Source: Acanthamoeba castellanii str. Neff
Lineage: Eukaryota > Discosea > Longamoebia > Acanthamoebidae
DNA length: 64,000 bases
Reading direction: 5' to 3'
Assembly: GCF_000313135.1 (NCBI RefSeq)
Contig: NW_004457245.1
Coordinates: forward strand, 138,509 to 202,508
Position numbers and translations under genes: made by a program. Each line of letters starts with the position of its first letter. Within the stretch, counting starts at the first letter, position 1. The notes beneath the pieces were generated by a model, which worked only from the letters and a program-made list of their open reading frames with translations, was not told where the DNA came from and ran no database searches. Below, piece by piece: positions 49,005 to 61,600 of this stretch.

Positions 49005-52000
49005 TCATGCGGGGGTGGTGCCGGCGGCAGAGGCCGCGGCGTAGAGGCCCTGCGTGACCTCCTTGGCTTTGGCGATGAGCGGCACCAGGTTCTTCAGCGG
49101 ACACGCCATGCGCAAAAACGGATGCTGAACCCGGAAACGGCACACGACGCACGACACACGCGGCACACATGACACGACACGCACAGTCAACAGAACAGGT
49201 GTTCGAGGGGGAGGAATGGTGGGGCGCACCTTGAGGAGTTCCTCGGCCGAGGCTCTGGCGGAGACCTCGACCTCGAGACATCGCTGCATGAAGTCCTTGA
49301 ATGTGTTCGACCACTTCTCCGGCTCCTTCAGCTGTGGCGAACCATGCGTGGCAATCAAAAACAGCGCCTGTGTGCGGTGCGCGGCGTGTGCGGTGTGCGG
49401 CGTGTGCGGTAAGTCACGAGTGTCATGAGCCTGCAAGTGGTGGTGAATGGGTGGTGTACCCTGAGCGGCGGGTACTCGAGGTACGGCGGCTCGCCCTCGG
49501 CCATTTCGATGGCGGCGATGCCCAGGCTCCAGATGTCGACGCCGAAGCTGTAGTCGAACCCGCGGATGAGCTCCGGTGCCATCCAGTAGGGCGTCCCCAC
49601 CACCGAGTTCCGCTTCGTCACCTCCTCCGTCAGCTGCGCACAGTAGCCAAAATCGGCTGTGTGTGTTGTGTGCGTGCGTGTCATATGTGGCGTGTGCGGT
49701 GGTGTGTGTCGTGTCGTGTCGTGTCAACAATAAACCGCTAAGTCGGAGCTAAAAGGCAGGGCGTCACACCGAGGCAAACTTTGCCGTCCATCTTCAAGAG
49801 GATGTTATCGCTCTTTATGTCGCGGTGGAGCCGCTTCATTCCGTGAATGTACAGCAACGCTCTCAACACCTTCACACGCAGCACACACGCAGCACATTCA
49901 TGAGCCAAAGGTTTGAACACATCACGCACGACACACGCACGCACGTTACCTCTTTGCACACGGCCGCGATTTGTGGCTCGGTCATTTTACAAATGGAGAT
50001 CACCTCCGTCAAGGAGCCGCCGTCCATGTGCTGTTGCGCGGGACACCGCTGGAGTCAGTACAACCCCCCACACACACACACACAATTCGAAGCGCACACG
50101 ACACAGCGACACACACAGCACTCGGGGCTCACCTCCATGATGACCCAGAGGGCGTTGTTCTTCATGTAGGCCCCCACGTAGCCCACCACGTTGTTGTGTT
50201 GCGACGTCGACATCATCGCTGCAGGTTCCAACGAAAGGATGCGACACACATGTGTGAGTACACACCTGGTGCAGGTGCAGGTGCGTGTGCGTGTGCGTGT
50301 GCGTGTGCGTGTGCGTTTGCGTGTGCGTGTGCGTGTGCGTGTGCGTGTGCGTGTGCGTGTGCGCAAGAGTACCGATTTCGTTCTCAAGAGTGCTGAGATT
50401 GGCCTGCGACACGTTGCTGATGACCTTGATGGCCACCTGTTCGTTTACGAGGCCGTAAGTATTATTCTTGTTTTAAAAACAAAAACAAAAAAAAAAATTC
50501 GAATTACGTGCCTTATTGCCGGTCGATATCTGGGTGGCCAGGTAGACCAGGCCCGATGACCCTTCGCCGATCTTGACGAGGTCGGTGAAGTGCGGCTCGG
50601 GGATCCTCGTCGCTGAACCATCGCTTGCGGCCAAGCAGGAGCTGCTGCGGCTGCTGTTGCGGCTTCGCCGCTCGTCCCCCTTTGCTTCCATTGCTGCTGG
50701 TGGTGGTGGTGGTCGGCCGGCAGCTTCTCCTCTTGGCCCTTGTGCTCGGCCTCGCTGGCCTCCGCTTCCTCCGCCGCCTCCTGTGCTTCCTCCGCCGCCT
50801 CCTGCTCCTGTTGCTTGCTCTTACGAATGACTGCGCGCGCATCAATCAGGATCGCACACGACACACGCAACACAACACGCGACAGGACACACGACACACG
50901 ACACACGACACGCGACACACGACACACGGCTGGTACCAGCTTGCAGGTCGCCGGGCGAGGTGGAGGTGCGGTCCTTGGACTCGGGCCTGGTGTTGGCCGC
51001 CACTTCGTTCCGGAAGCGGTGGAACCCGCTGGTGGCCGAGCGCGACCGCCGGTGGCGCGTGTGCTTGTGGGAGACTGTGACGCGTCGCTCGAAGGCGTTG
51101 GGCGATGCACCGACGCCACACGTCGGCCGCACAATCTGCGACTGCGACGAGCCCAGCCCGCCCGCATCGCTTTCGCTTTCATTTTCGTTCTTTTTGCCGC
51201 CGATGGCCGAGTCCGCTTCCGGGTGCGCAATGCGGGGCGACGTGGGCGCCGATTTGGGGAACGCGCTGGGTGTCGAAGAGGTGGTCGAGGTGGTGGTCGT
51301 GGTGGTTCCGATGGAGGCCGCGTCGGCGTAGAGCTCCTGCTTGCGGCTGCTGCCGATTCCGCCCACCGCGGCACCTCCGCCAAAGTGGCGTTCGTGGAAT
51401 TCCAGGACCTCGCGCACCTGTTGCGGGTGGTTCATTTGTTCCTGTGGCGGTTTGGTGAAGAAGAAAAGCGGAACGATGAGCTCATCAATCGCACACGACA
51501 CGACACACACGACACACGACACGACACGACAGACGAAGGAAATGTGGGGCAGAGAGTAGTCACCTCGCCTGAGATGCCGGCGGCGTTGAGCAGGGTGGTC
51601 CATTCAGGCGGGAGGCCCTGGAAGCCCATCTCTGAATCGAAGTTGACGTGCACGTGGTGCCTCACCTTGAACGGAAGGCCCACAGTCGGACCTAAAGAAG
51701 CACAGCACACAACACAACACACGACGCACGCAACACGACACATGGCACGCAGCGCACACGATACAAACAACGGAAAGTGGTGAATGCGCGGCACAGAGAG
51801 AGCTGCGTAGCAACAACCAACGGTACCTGCGCTCTTGAGGAGCTCCTTGTTGGCTCGCGACGGCTGAATGGCCGGGGAGAGGCCTTCGGTGGAGGTGGTC
51901 TCGCAGGGCTGGGCCGTGTCGTCCTTCCACACATCGGGCACGCCCTACATACGTGAAATTAAATTAGGAATATATATATATAATAAAAATAAAATAAAAA

Positions 52001-52228
52001 TATCTCTTTTGTTTGGAACTGTACAAATTTAAATAAATGGAAATTTTAAATGGATTTAAAAAATGGGGAAAAAAAAGGAGTGTGCCTGCGTACGGTGAGA
52101 ATGCCTTGGCTGTCGACGACGTGTATGCCGCGACGAAAGGAGGAGGTGTCGGGACCGGATATCGAGATGGTGTCCTTCTCCTTCTCCTTCTTGGCATTCT
52201 TTGAGATTCTCCACGTACCCAACTTCAT
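49005..52228 (-). CDS. p21-activated (PAK/STE20-group) protein kinase
   Basis: The ATG at 52226-52228 starts [20 protein letters not shown]. The Cdc42/Rac-binding CRIB begins [17 protein letters not shown] later exon has [20 protein letters not shown] and [14 protein letters not shown], the standard PAK p21-binding block. A Ser/Thr-rich linker and an [15 protein letters not shown] coiled segment follow. The kinase reads [20 protein letters not shown] (glycine loop), VAIKVISNV (VAIK Lys), [20 protein letters not shown] (catalytic loop), DFGYCAQL and [20 protein letters not shown] (activation segment and APE), so all catalytic motifs are present. Expected role: Rho-GTPase effector in actin control. 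Near 50680-50690 the Gln/Trp/Lys segment must gain one base, within a run GGGGG, to enter the kinase frame. Stop at 49005-49007. Confidence 0.88.
50281..50366 (+). repeat. GTGTGC hexamer array in an intron
   Basis: About 14 copies of GTGTGC lie in the intron between the VAIK exon and the next kinase exon. Unlike the heptamer arrays, this unit is a multiple of three. Confidence 0.9.
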
Positions 52229-52705
52229 CTTCTTTCTTTGCTATGCGTATACTAACGTCGTGGTTCGATTCGTTCAAGATGAAAGATGAAGATGAAGATG
52301 ATGAAGAACGGACAAGAATGTGAAAGAAAAGGAGAGAAGTGGAAGAGGGGGAGGATTGGGGGGGGGGAGATAGAGCGAAGCGGCGGGAAAGCGAAAGGAG
52401 AAGAACGAAGGCGACTCGCTCTTCAGTTCCAAGCTAAAGCTTCGTCGTTTCTAGTTTCGATTCCCTTCGGGGTGAGCGACAGGCGGGACAGTATTGCTGC
52501 TGTACTGTCGCACGCCGCGGTGTACCCAATTCAGTGGCCCAGAACAAAACTGCGAAATTTCACACCAACTGATTATTCAAAAAATCAAATAAAACAAAGT
52601 GTACACAGCGTTGGGTCGGCGTTACCACGCAATAAAATGGACATATTCGATGTATATAGCTATATAGTAAGAAGTTTATATTGGCCAATGGATGTGATCG
52701 ATCAA
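52229..52705. promoter_or_regulatory. Upstream region of the PAK kinase gene and 3' flank of NRDE2
   Basis: A purine-rich run (GATGAAGATGA, GAGGGGGAGGA) at 52275-52400 corresponds to a pyrimidine-rich leader on the PAK strand. An AT-rich stretch lies at 52560-52690. No gene seen. Confidence 0.5.
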
Positions 52706-55700
52706 CTAGCTCTCCTCCATGCTCTCCTTTTTTTCTTCTTTCTTTTGGAGGCGGTTGAGGACGTCGCCGATGGTGGTCTGGATCTCCTCGACGTCGTTGC
52801 GGAGCCGCGCCTCCTTCTCCACCATGAGGTCGAGCAGGCGCGACACGTCACGCTCCGCCAGCGTCGAATGGAACAGCCGGAAGGCGTCCAACCACAGCGC
52901 CTTCGAGTACGGGATCTGGTTGATCGCCCTGTCGTCGTCGTTGATTATGATGATGGTGTTAGCGTGGTTTTGGTAGTTGGGATAGCTGAGTTTAGCTCTG
53001 TTTACCTGTAGTAGACGCGGAGAGCGGCGGCTTCGTCGTGCTGCCCCACTTCGAAACGGAGGTAGTATCGCCACAGCACGATACAGCGCGCCGAGCTGAA
53101 GCCATCGACGCCACACAAACTCCAAAAGGTGAGTGTCGTGCGTGTGTGCGATCGTGTGCGTGTGCGGTGTTGCGTGTGCGTGTGCGGCGTGTGCGGTGAG
53201 AAGGAACGTACTCGGAGGTCTTCTCGAGGGCGCGCTCGAAGAGGGACCGAATGCGGTGGGCCGACCCCAACCGCACCACCTCGGACCGGATGGCAAAGAG
53301 CCACAGCACGGGGTGGTTCTGGCGCTGGAGCGTGTCGTCGAAGAAGCGGCGCAGTCGGCCCTCGATGCGCGTGCGGGCCTCCCAGTGGATGTAGAGGCTC
53401 AGGAAGAGCCGGTGGCTGGGGAACAGCCTCAGCGCCCGCTCCAACAGACCCCGCAGCTTGCCGGGTGGGGTGGCCTCCCTCTCCGAGTGCGTGTACACCA
53501 ACCGCACATACCTGCCACCCACGCCGGTCAGATTCGTGCATATGTCGTGTGTGCTATCTGCGTGTGTGCGTGTCGTGGGTGTCGTGTCGTGTCGTGTGTG
53601 TCGTGTGTGTATGTCGTGTGTGTATGTCGAGTGTGTCATGTGCTCTATGTGGGTGTCGTGGGTGTGTCGTGTGCGTACGATTCCCAGAGCTCTTCTACGT
53701 CGGCCAGCACAGCTTCGTGTTGGGCGCTGGATTCGTCGAGGAGTGCAAGCGCCACGTTGAACCCTTGGAACGCCTCCTCGTAGACCTGTGCATCAAGTCA
53801 ATTTTAATCCCAGTTAACAACCCGCAGTTCCCTCGCAACACACACGACACACGAGAGATGAACTTCAACGTACCTGGCACGCGGCATCGAGTCCTAGGGT
53901 CATGTATTGGAAGAGGGCGTAGCAGACTGTCAGGTTCTTGAGCGCCATCGACGGCGCACCGTTGTGCAGAGCCGGCCTCTCGTCGTCGATCCTCTTCTGG
54001 AACATCTGCAACACCAACCACACCACCACCGCGTGAGTCACGAACGCGTTGATGAAGAGGAATGTACGTACATTCCTGGCCTTGAGGACTCGCGTGGGCG
54101 CGATGGCGATGGGCTGCTCGGGCTGCGGCGGGGCAGGTGCCGCGGCTGCGCCCTTCTTCTTACGCTTGGTCCTGGGTGCCGGCGGGTGGGGGCTGGCGTA
54201 GGACTCCTCCATGGCCGACAGGACCACGTGCAGCGCCACGCTGTTGGCGACCTCGATCTCGGCTCGCGAGGGCGTCGTTGCGACAGTCGAGGCCGCAGCG
54301 CCGGTGGCGACGGTTCGCTCTTGCGCCAGCGCTTCGGGTCGGTAGAACTCCATCTCGGCGTAGTGGCGGAAGAGAAGCGGGGCGTCGGTGCGCGCGGAGG
54401 CGGGCAGACCGAACTGCAACGTCAGCGCTGTGTCGTACACTTTGCGCGCCTACGTGTGCCGACACACACACGACACACGACACACACACAAACACACACA
54501 CACAGGTCAGTGATGAAAGCGCTAGGGGGACGGTGCGCGGAGAAGGGGAAAACAAACCTCGGGCAGATGACCGCTCTTGTGCTCCAGCTGGGCGTATTCG
54601 TTCCAGAGGGGCAGGTTGGTGCGGTTGGCAGAGAGAAGGGACTTGGCCGCCTCCCGCGCCTCGGTGAGGTTCGTCTGTCCGCCCTCGAATCGCAGGTAGG
54701 CGGCAGCCAGAGTCGTGCTGCCAGGGAACAGCTTGAGCATGCTCTGGAACACATTCCTAATAACGCGCGCACATCATCAGCACACTCACGACACACACGC
54801 ACACACACACACACGCACAGTACCTGATGAACTTCAGCTTGCTCGGATCGGTGATGGTGGTCACGTTCCGCATCCACATGCTGGCCTGTTCTTCAAGGCT
54901 GCCGCTCGGCCCGGCCCGGCGCCGGTCGACAGGGTGTCCATCCGCTCGCTTATCTCGACACCCGCGTGGGGCTGCTGGCCAAGAGCCCACATTTCCTTGT
55001 GTTCGGTCGCGTAGGGGTCGGCGGGGTTCATCGATGTGGCCCCGTCGGCGACGGCAATCGAGAGCGAATCGAGAACTGCAAACACGTCGCCGAGGTCTTC
55101 GCGCTCGAGAAAGTCGCGCTTGCGCGACACATGGTTGGATGAGACGGCGATGAGCGAAGATGACGAAGACGACGACGATGACGAAGCCTGGGCGGCGGTC
55201 GACCGAGCGTCTTCGCGCAGGAGGGCGATGCCCTCCAGGTCGGAACCCAGCAATTTGAGGAATGCGAAGATGAGCTGCATGCGGAGCTGGTCGTCGGCGA
55301 CCTCGAATATGTTGTACTTGAGGTCATCAAAGAGCACCACTCGCTCCGGATCTTCTTCTGAGTCCTTCCCTGTTGATGCTCTGTCATCAGCATCGATGCT
55401 GACGTCGGCAACACACACACACACACACACACGAAGTCAGATATGTGGGTACCCTCTTCCTGGTCAGATTCTTCGGCGTTGCTGTCGCTGTCGGTCGACT
55501 TGGCCGGCCGCCAGTAGCGCTTGTCGAGCTGGTCCTCGACACGCACGAACTCCCAGTAGAGCCGCCGCATGCCGTCCTCCACGCTCTCGCCGCCGCCGCC
55601 GCCGCCGCTGATCAACGAGCTCAGCTCCTCGTCCGCCGCTTCTTCCTTTTCAGCCTTGACCTTGGGCGGCTTGGGCCTCTCCGCCATCACGTCCGCGAGC

Positions 55701-58266
55701 CACCGAGCCCACCCGGTTGCCCCCTACAGATGTCCGACACCCAATCGTATTAATTACTTAGAATAGAAATAGAAATATAAAACATTTTGATCTGATAAAT
55801 AAAACATGATAAAATAGAAATAGAAAAAGCTAGGAGAAGGAGCTGGAGAGTACCTCCTCGCCCAACCGAGGCGCCTCAGAGTCCCAGAAGGCCTCGAGGA
55901 ACTTGAGCTTGGTGTTGTACTCGGTAAGGTGGCTCGGGCAGAAGAAATTGAGCTCCAGCATTCCCTGGAAAACGCGGCGTCGTCCGGTCAATCGCAACCA
56001 AGTGCCGTGTGTGTCGTGCGCGTGTCGTGTGTGTGTCGTGTGCGTGTGCATGTAGTACTCACCTGGAAGAGTGCGACCGCACGCTCAAGATAGCCGCCCT
56101 GCTTTTCAAAGGCGCAAGCCCGCACGAAGAAATCGACCATGGCTCGCTGAATCTCTTGCCGTTTCCGATCATCGCCTTTCGTCTTGAGGAGCTTGGCGTC
56201 CTGTTCTCGCAGGGTCTGGATGGCCGACGTGAAGACCTCGCGCATGGCCGACATGGTGAACTTGGTGAAGGTCGACAGGCGGAAGTTGAGGTAACCTTCC
56301 CACAGCCGAACGCTTGCTGGATGGGCATCGATCGTGTCCTCCCACAAGAATATCATTTTCTCTCCTCTGTTTTGTCATGACAACGACGCACCACCACCCA
56401 CACAACACAACACGATGAGTACCAAGGCGAGGACAGCTGAGGGAGTACATGGGCCACGTACTCCAGGATTTGAGCTGACGTGTTGAGGTAGCCGAACAGG
56501 AGATCCTCCGACTCGGGATTCTCGCCCATGGCCTTCTTGAAAATGGCCAACTGGAAAGTACGCAGCAAGTGTTGTGTGAGCACACGCACACGCACACGCA
56601 CAACCACCACCACCACCACCACCACACAACACAGGATGTGCGAAGGACGGGATACGCACCTTCTTCTCGACGATCGGCGTAGTGGTCCTTCTGCTGAGGG
56701 GTTGGTATTCGTCCTGGAATGCAATGAACTCCAGCCACAGCTGCACGTCCTTCGGCCGCTGTTGGAGCCTCTGATTGAACTCTTTCGACCTTGCAGCAGA
56801 AAACCAATAAAAAAATCAATAATCAATAAAAAGATATAATACAGAGTAGTAATTATGAAGAAAATAATGAATAAGTGTGCGTGTAGTACCTTCGGGTGAG
56901 GTAGTCCTCCAGGACCTCTTCCTCGTCCGCTTCACCCTCGCTATCGGAGCTGACGTCGATCGCGACGAAGTTCTTAGCACTCTTGAAACGGTCACCGTCC
57001 TCGTCCATTTCCTCCTCTTCCCGTTTTCTGAGAGCGCGCACCACGCCACGCACCAATCGCACATGAGCACCTTTACACACCATATCACCATATGCCACAC
57101 ACCACACACCACACACACCACACGACACACCGCGCACCGCACACACCAAAGCGTGGCTGTACCTGCGCCAAGCTGGGATGGCCGGTGGCAGGTTCTTCGG
57201 TTTGGTGTAGCGCACGATCTGCGCCGCCGAGGCGTCGTCATTCCGCCCGATGGCGTAGCCCATCGACTTGGTGAAGGTGAGCCGCTCGCCGGGTCGCAGG
57301 CCCAGGCAGAAGCGCTTCATCGAGTAGCGCGGGATGTCCCCGCGGTAGAGGTACCCGAACACCAGGTTGTTCCTGTCGCCGGTGGCATCAATCCTGTACA
57401 GCCTCTCGACCGGCAACGATCTGTACAGTAACGGTTAGCGAATGTGGTGGCGTGTGCGGTGGTGCGTGTGCGGTGGTTCGTGTGTCGTGCGGTGGTGTGC
57501 GTACTCCACAGGCTCGGTGAGCCAGAGTGCGGCGGGCTTTCGCACGTCTTCGCGCATGAGCCTGCGCTCGATCTGGAGCTCCTTCTCCCGTTCCTCCTTT
57601 GTCCGCTTGCGTGCCTCTTCGTCTTCTTCTTCATCCCTGCGCCGTCGTCCTCTGCCGTCCCTCCTCCTGCGCTTCTCCTTCTCCTTCTCCTTCTCTCTTT
57701 CTTCTCTCTTCCGCTTCTTCTTTTTCTTCTTCTCATCGCTCCTCTTCCTCCTGTCCTTTTCCTTGTCTCCTTCCCTATCGCTGCCTCGCTTCTTTCTCTT
57801 CCTTCGACTGCGGTCGTCAGCGTCAGAGTCGTCGGAAGAAGAGGAGGAGGCTCGAGCCGAGGCGGCGACAGGCACCACCGGCGGCGGCGGGGCCGGCTTG
57901 GGCACCAGCTCCTGTGGGTAGGAGCTGAATGAGGGCAGCGCCGCACCACCCCCAGCAGCTGCAGGGACCAGCGCGCCGGCTGAGGGCGGCAGTGGCGGTG
58001 GTGCGGCGCAGATGGCAGCAGCCGCAGAGGGGAAGAGTGCAGCGGCAGAGGGGAAGAGCGAGGGGACGGGAGGCGGCGAGGGGAGTGCAGCGGTGGAGGG
58101 GAAGATGGGAAATAGTGGCGCAGAAGGGGCCTGCAAACATCCAACAACGCTGCATTACTGCGGTTGTTTTAGCAAAACGAAACAAGGGCATGGAGCGTAC
58201 TTGCTGCATAGTGGCTGTGCTGGGGAAAAGTGGCTTCCGCGCCTTGGCTGGCGTCCCGTCGTCCAT
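52706..58266 (-). CDS. NRDE2: NRDE2-like nuclear RNA-processing factor with HAT repeats
   Basis: The ATG at 58264-58266 starts MDDGTPAKARKPLFPSTATM. A Pro/Ala/Phe-rich region (near 57930-58130) is followed by a long Arg/Lys/Glu/Ser region (KKKKKKRKREEREKEKEKEK) with several basic nuclear-localisation patches. The NRDE2 block follows: VERLYRIDATGDRNNLVFGY, DIPRYSMKRF, VDVSSDSEGEADEEEVLEDY and SKEFNQRLQQRPKDVQLWLE then FIAFQDEYQ, which is the diagnostic start of the helical-repeat region. HAT-like repeats continue through DAHPASVRLWEGYLNFRLST, LRLFPSHRLFLSLYIHWEAR, RCIVLWRYYLRFEVGQHDEA and the last exon, which ends KESMEES. NRDE2 is known to bind MTR4 and to act in nuclear RNA surveillance and heterochromatic silencing. 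It is about 1300 residues over about 20 exons. Confidence 0.8.
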
Positions 58267-58593
58267 CGAGGCTGATCTTGCTTGAATCAAATCAGTGTAA
58301 AAGAAAAGTCAAGAAATCAGCTGAGGCATCTAAGGAATATGGTATTTATTTGTCTTTTTACCAGTGCGAACGGCTTGACTGCGGGAGGACTCGCGGAAAA
58401 CTGGCCTTCGAGGCGTCTGGAGTTAACTTGGCGGACAACAGATTGAAATCTCCCAATTTTTGATGGGATAACGTGCTTTGGTCCTCAAACATTTTTAAAG
58501 ATTTACCCGGCCTGAGGACCGTGGCGTTCGCACTGTGTACGGGATTGTTAAAAAAAAATCAAAAATTCAAGGCAGGCGGCAAAAAAAATACTT
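58267..58593. promoter_or_regulatory. NRDE2 upstream region, AT-richer than its surroundings
   Basis: This 327-bp stretch separates the NRDE2 start from the retrotransposon's target-site duplication. It has runs of A (58550-58590) and no gene. The retrotransposon thus sits within a few hundred bases of the NRDE2 promoter, in divergent orientation. Confidence 0.5.
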
Positions 58594-58610
58594 CAGCCAG
58601 TTGCTTTCCA
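58594..58610 (+). repeat. Target-site duplication, 5' copy
   Basis: CAGCCAGTTGCTTTCCA matches 62945-62961 exactly (17 of 17 bases). It marks the left end of the retrotransposon insertion. Confidence 0.9.
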
Positions 58611-58639
58611 CCCGACGGGAGTTCAGCTGGCGCAAGCTC

Positions 58640-61600
58640 ATGAAGAAAGCTTGCCAGCACCACGGCCCTCCACTTGCTGCCCTCCCTAAAGAGTGCACAG
58701 ACCTCATTCTACGCTTCCTGCCCCCAATCGACACACACCACCTACTCAGCTCGTGTCGTGCCCTCCACGATAGGTACCGCCGCGCGGTTATTCAACAAAA
58801 CAGAATCGACCTCATCCTCGTGTCTGACCCTGACACAGTGCTAGATGCCGCCGTCAACCACAACACGCCTCTCGACTCTGACCACGCCCCAGTTTCCGTC
58901 CACATAGCCCTGGTGCAGCACGGTGGCCCCTCCCCCCTACCCACCCAACGCACGGCCACCAGGATTTTTGCTACGAATAAACTGAGCCACCCTCGCACCA
59001 AGGCCAAATTCCAGAGCATGATTGGCCAGTTCTTGGATCGGGCTGGCCAGGAGGAGGCCACCCCGCTCGAGAGAGCCTATGCTGCTCTCCAGTTCGCTGG
59101 CCGCAACACCCTCCGGCTTGCTGGCAAGGTGGGGGACAGCGAGGCGGTGGGGATAGCCCGCCGCTATGCCCACAAGAGCGTCAAAGTGGCCAACTACGTT
59201 GCCGCCTGCCTGGCCAGCGAAACACCAGCCGCCATCACACACCGCATGCACCAACTGGCCGGGGGGCCAGAGTGGGCTCGCTGCGAGCTCCCTCACAGCA
59301 ACACCGCGACCGGCCTCTCCATGTACCTGGCCAGGGTGAAGGGGGCCAAGCGGAGGACACAAGCCAAGCTCCTGGCGGAAAAGCGTAAATGCTACTCCAA
59401 CAACAAGGACACCATGCTCGCCAACGCCACGCTTCTCTCCCCCAAGGACCTGTCCAGGTTCTGGCGCAGGCTCAGGACTGTTGAGCCCGCCAGGCCCACC
59501 AGCAAAGCCACTGTGGTGGTGGACGGCGATACACACACCGTCCACAATGCACCTGCCATCCTCAACACCTTCCACGATTTCTGGGCCACCCAATACACGG
59601 CTACTCCTAGCTATGTTGGCGAAAAGCCGTGGTTCTATGGCCAGCCCCGCGCCATCCCCTCTGAAGCTATCAAGGCCCTCACTGGCCTCATCTCCATGGA
59701 GGAGTACCAAGCCGCACTGGCCTCTGCTAAACCTGGCGCCCCAGGCACCGATGGAATTGACATGCTTATGCTACACGCGGCCACCAACAACACACACTTG
59801 TGCATTGTCGAGTGCATGAATAAAGCCCTCGTTCCAGGTGCTGAGGTCCCCGAGGTTTGGCGCAGGGCCAGAATTATCCTCATCCCAAAGGCTGGGTCGG
59901 CGGCCAACCTGGCCAACTATCGGCCCATTTCTCTGTTGCAAGTGTCCTACAAGTTGTTTACAAAAATCATCACTAATCGACTCTCCAATGTTGCCAACCA
60001 ATACATCCTGGCTGAATCCCAATTGGGATTTCAAACTGGTATGTCGTCACAGTCCGCCCTGCGTGTCCTAACAGACATCATTGAAGACTCCAATAGGCGG
60101 GGCAGCAAGCTCCACATAGCCTATATAGACTTCAAAAAAGCCTTTGATTCTATACACCACAAAGCCCTGTTCGAGGCTCTCACCTACTATGGACTAGGAA
60201 CCGACTTTGTCGACCTTGTCCGCAGACTTTACCATGGCTGCGAGTCAGACATCTACGTTAACCACAATGTCAGCAGCAAGTTTCCTGTCCGCCGAGGGGT
60301 CAGGCAGGGAGACACCCTGTCCCCCCTCCTTTTCATCCTGGCCGTCAACCCCCTACTTGAGTGGATCGGCAGGGGAGACTCTGGACACCAATTCCCCAAC
60401 GGCCTTGCGGTCCCTGTGTCGGCGTATTGCGACGACATTGCCCTCACTGGCCGCAAGGCTGAAGACTTGGAAAGCTCGGTCCGCATGTTGGTGCAGTTCG
60501 GCGCCTGGGCGGGGTTAGAAATAAACGCGTGCAAGTCTGCACACACGTGCGCCAGAGCAAGCAGACCAGCCGTGCTTCACGCCCCGGACGCGACCACACC
60601 CACACCATTGCTGCCGCACTCCGCTTGCTACCAGTACATGGGCGTCGCCGTCAACCTTGACCTTAACTGGTCTGTGCAGATGACACAGACTAAAGATCGC
60701 GTCACCAGGTACCTGCACCTAATCACCCACAGACACATATCCACAGAGAGCAGGATCTATATCAGTAACATGGTCATCAACGCCCTGGTGGGCTATAGCA
60801 TGTGCGTCGTGCAATACCCGCACGCCTGGCTCGGCAAAGTCCAGTCCTTGATCATTACTGCCCTCAAGCGGTCCATGCACATCCCCGCTAACCTAGATAA
60901 TGAACCCTTCCTCATGGCCACCAGCGAAGGGGGCCGGGGCCTCACCAGCCTTGTTGACTTGCAAAACGCCATCCTATGTGCCAGCACCGTGCAGGAACTC
61001 ACGTCCCACGCCCTCAGCACGCGTACTGCCGGCGCCTCCTGGCACCACGCCTTTGCCTTTGACGGCAGCCACATCGGCCGATGGGCTGCCGCCCTCCGAG
61101 ACATGGGCTGGCAGGCATGGCCCAGGACCAGTGACATGGACTGGGTCGGCCACTTTGTCGCCGACCCGGCCCTTGCCCATGCGCTCGTCAATAAAGGCAT
61201 ATTCCGCTGGTCTCACATGACCACCAACGGGGTGCTCAAGCCCAAGCATCTCATTGTTGGGATCACGGGCGTCGGCGTCACAACCCAGGAATACCTCAGG
61301 ATCCAGGCCATCCTGAGCTCCAGCCGGCACACACATACGCCACTGGCTGCCGCCCACAAGTCCCTGCGTGAGCTAAATCGGTTCTCAGCCCTACCTGAAG
61401 AGCTCACGGACCTACACTTCAATCACGCCACTAACACCCTGACCGTGTTCACCGACGGGTCCTGCGCCAACGACAAGGCAGCAGGAGCCGTCTACTTCGG
61501 ACCCCGTTCGCGCAGAAACAGGGCCTTCGCCATCGCTGCAGCCCCCATCTCTATGGTGGCGGAGCTCCACGCAATTGAAGAGGCCCTGCTATGCGTGCCA

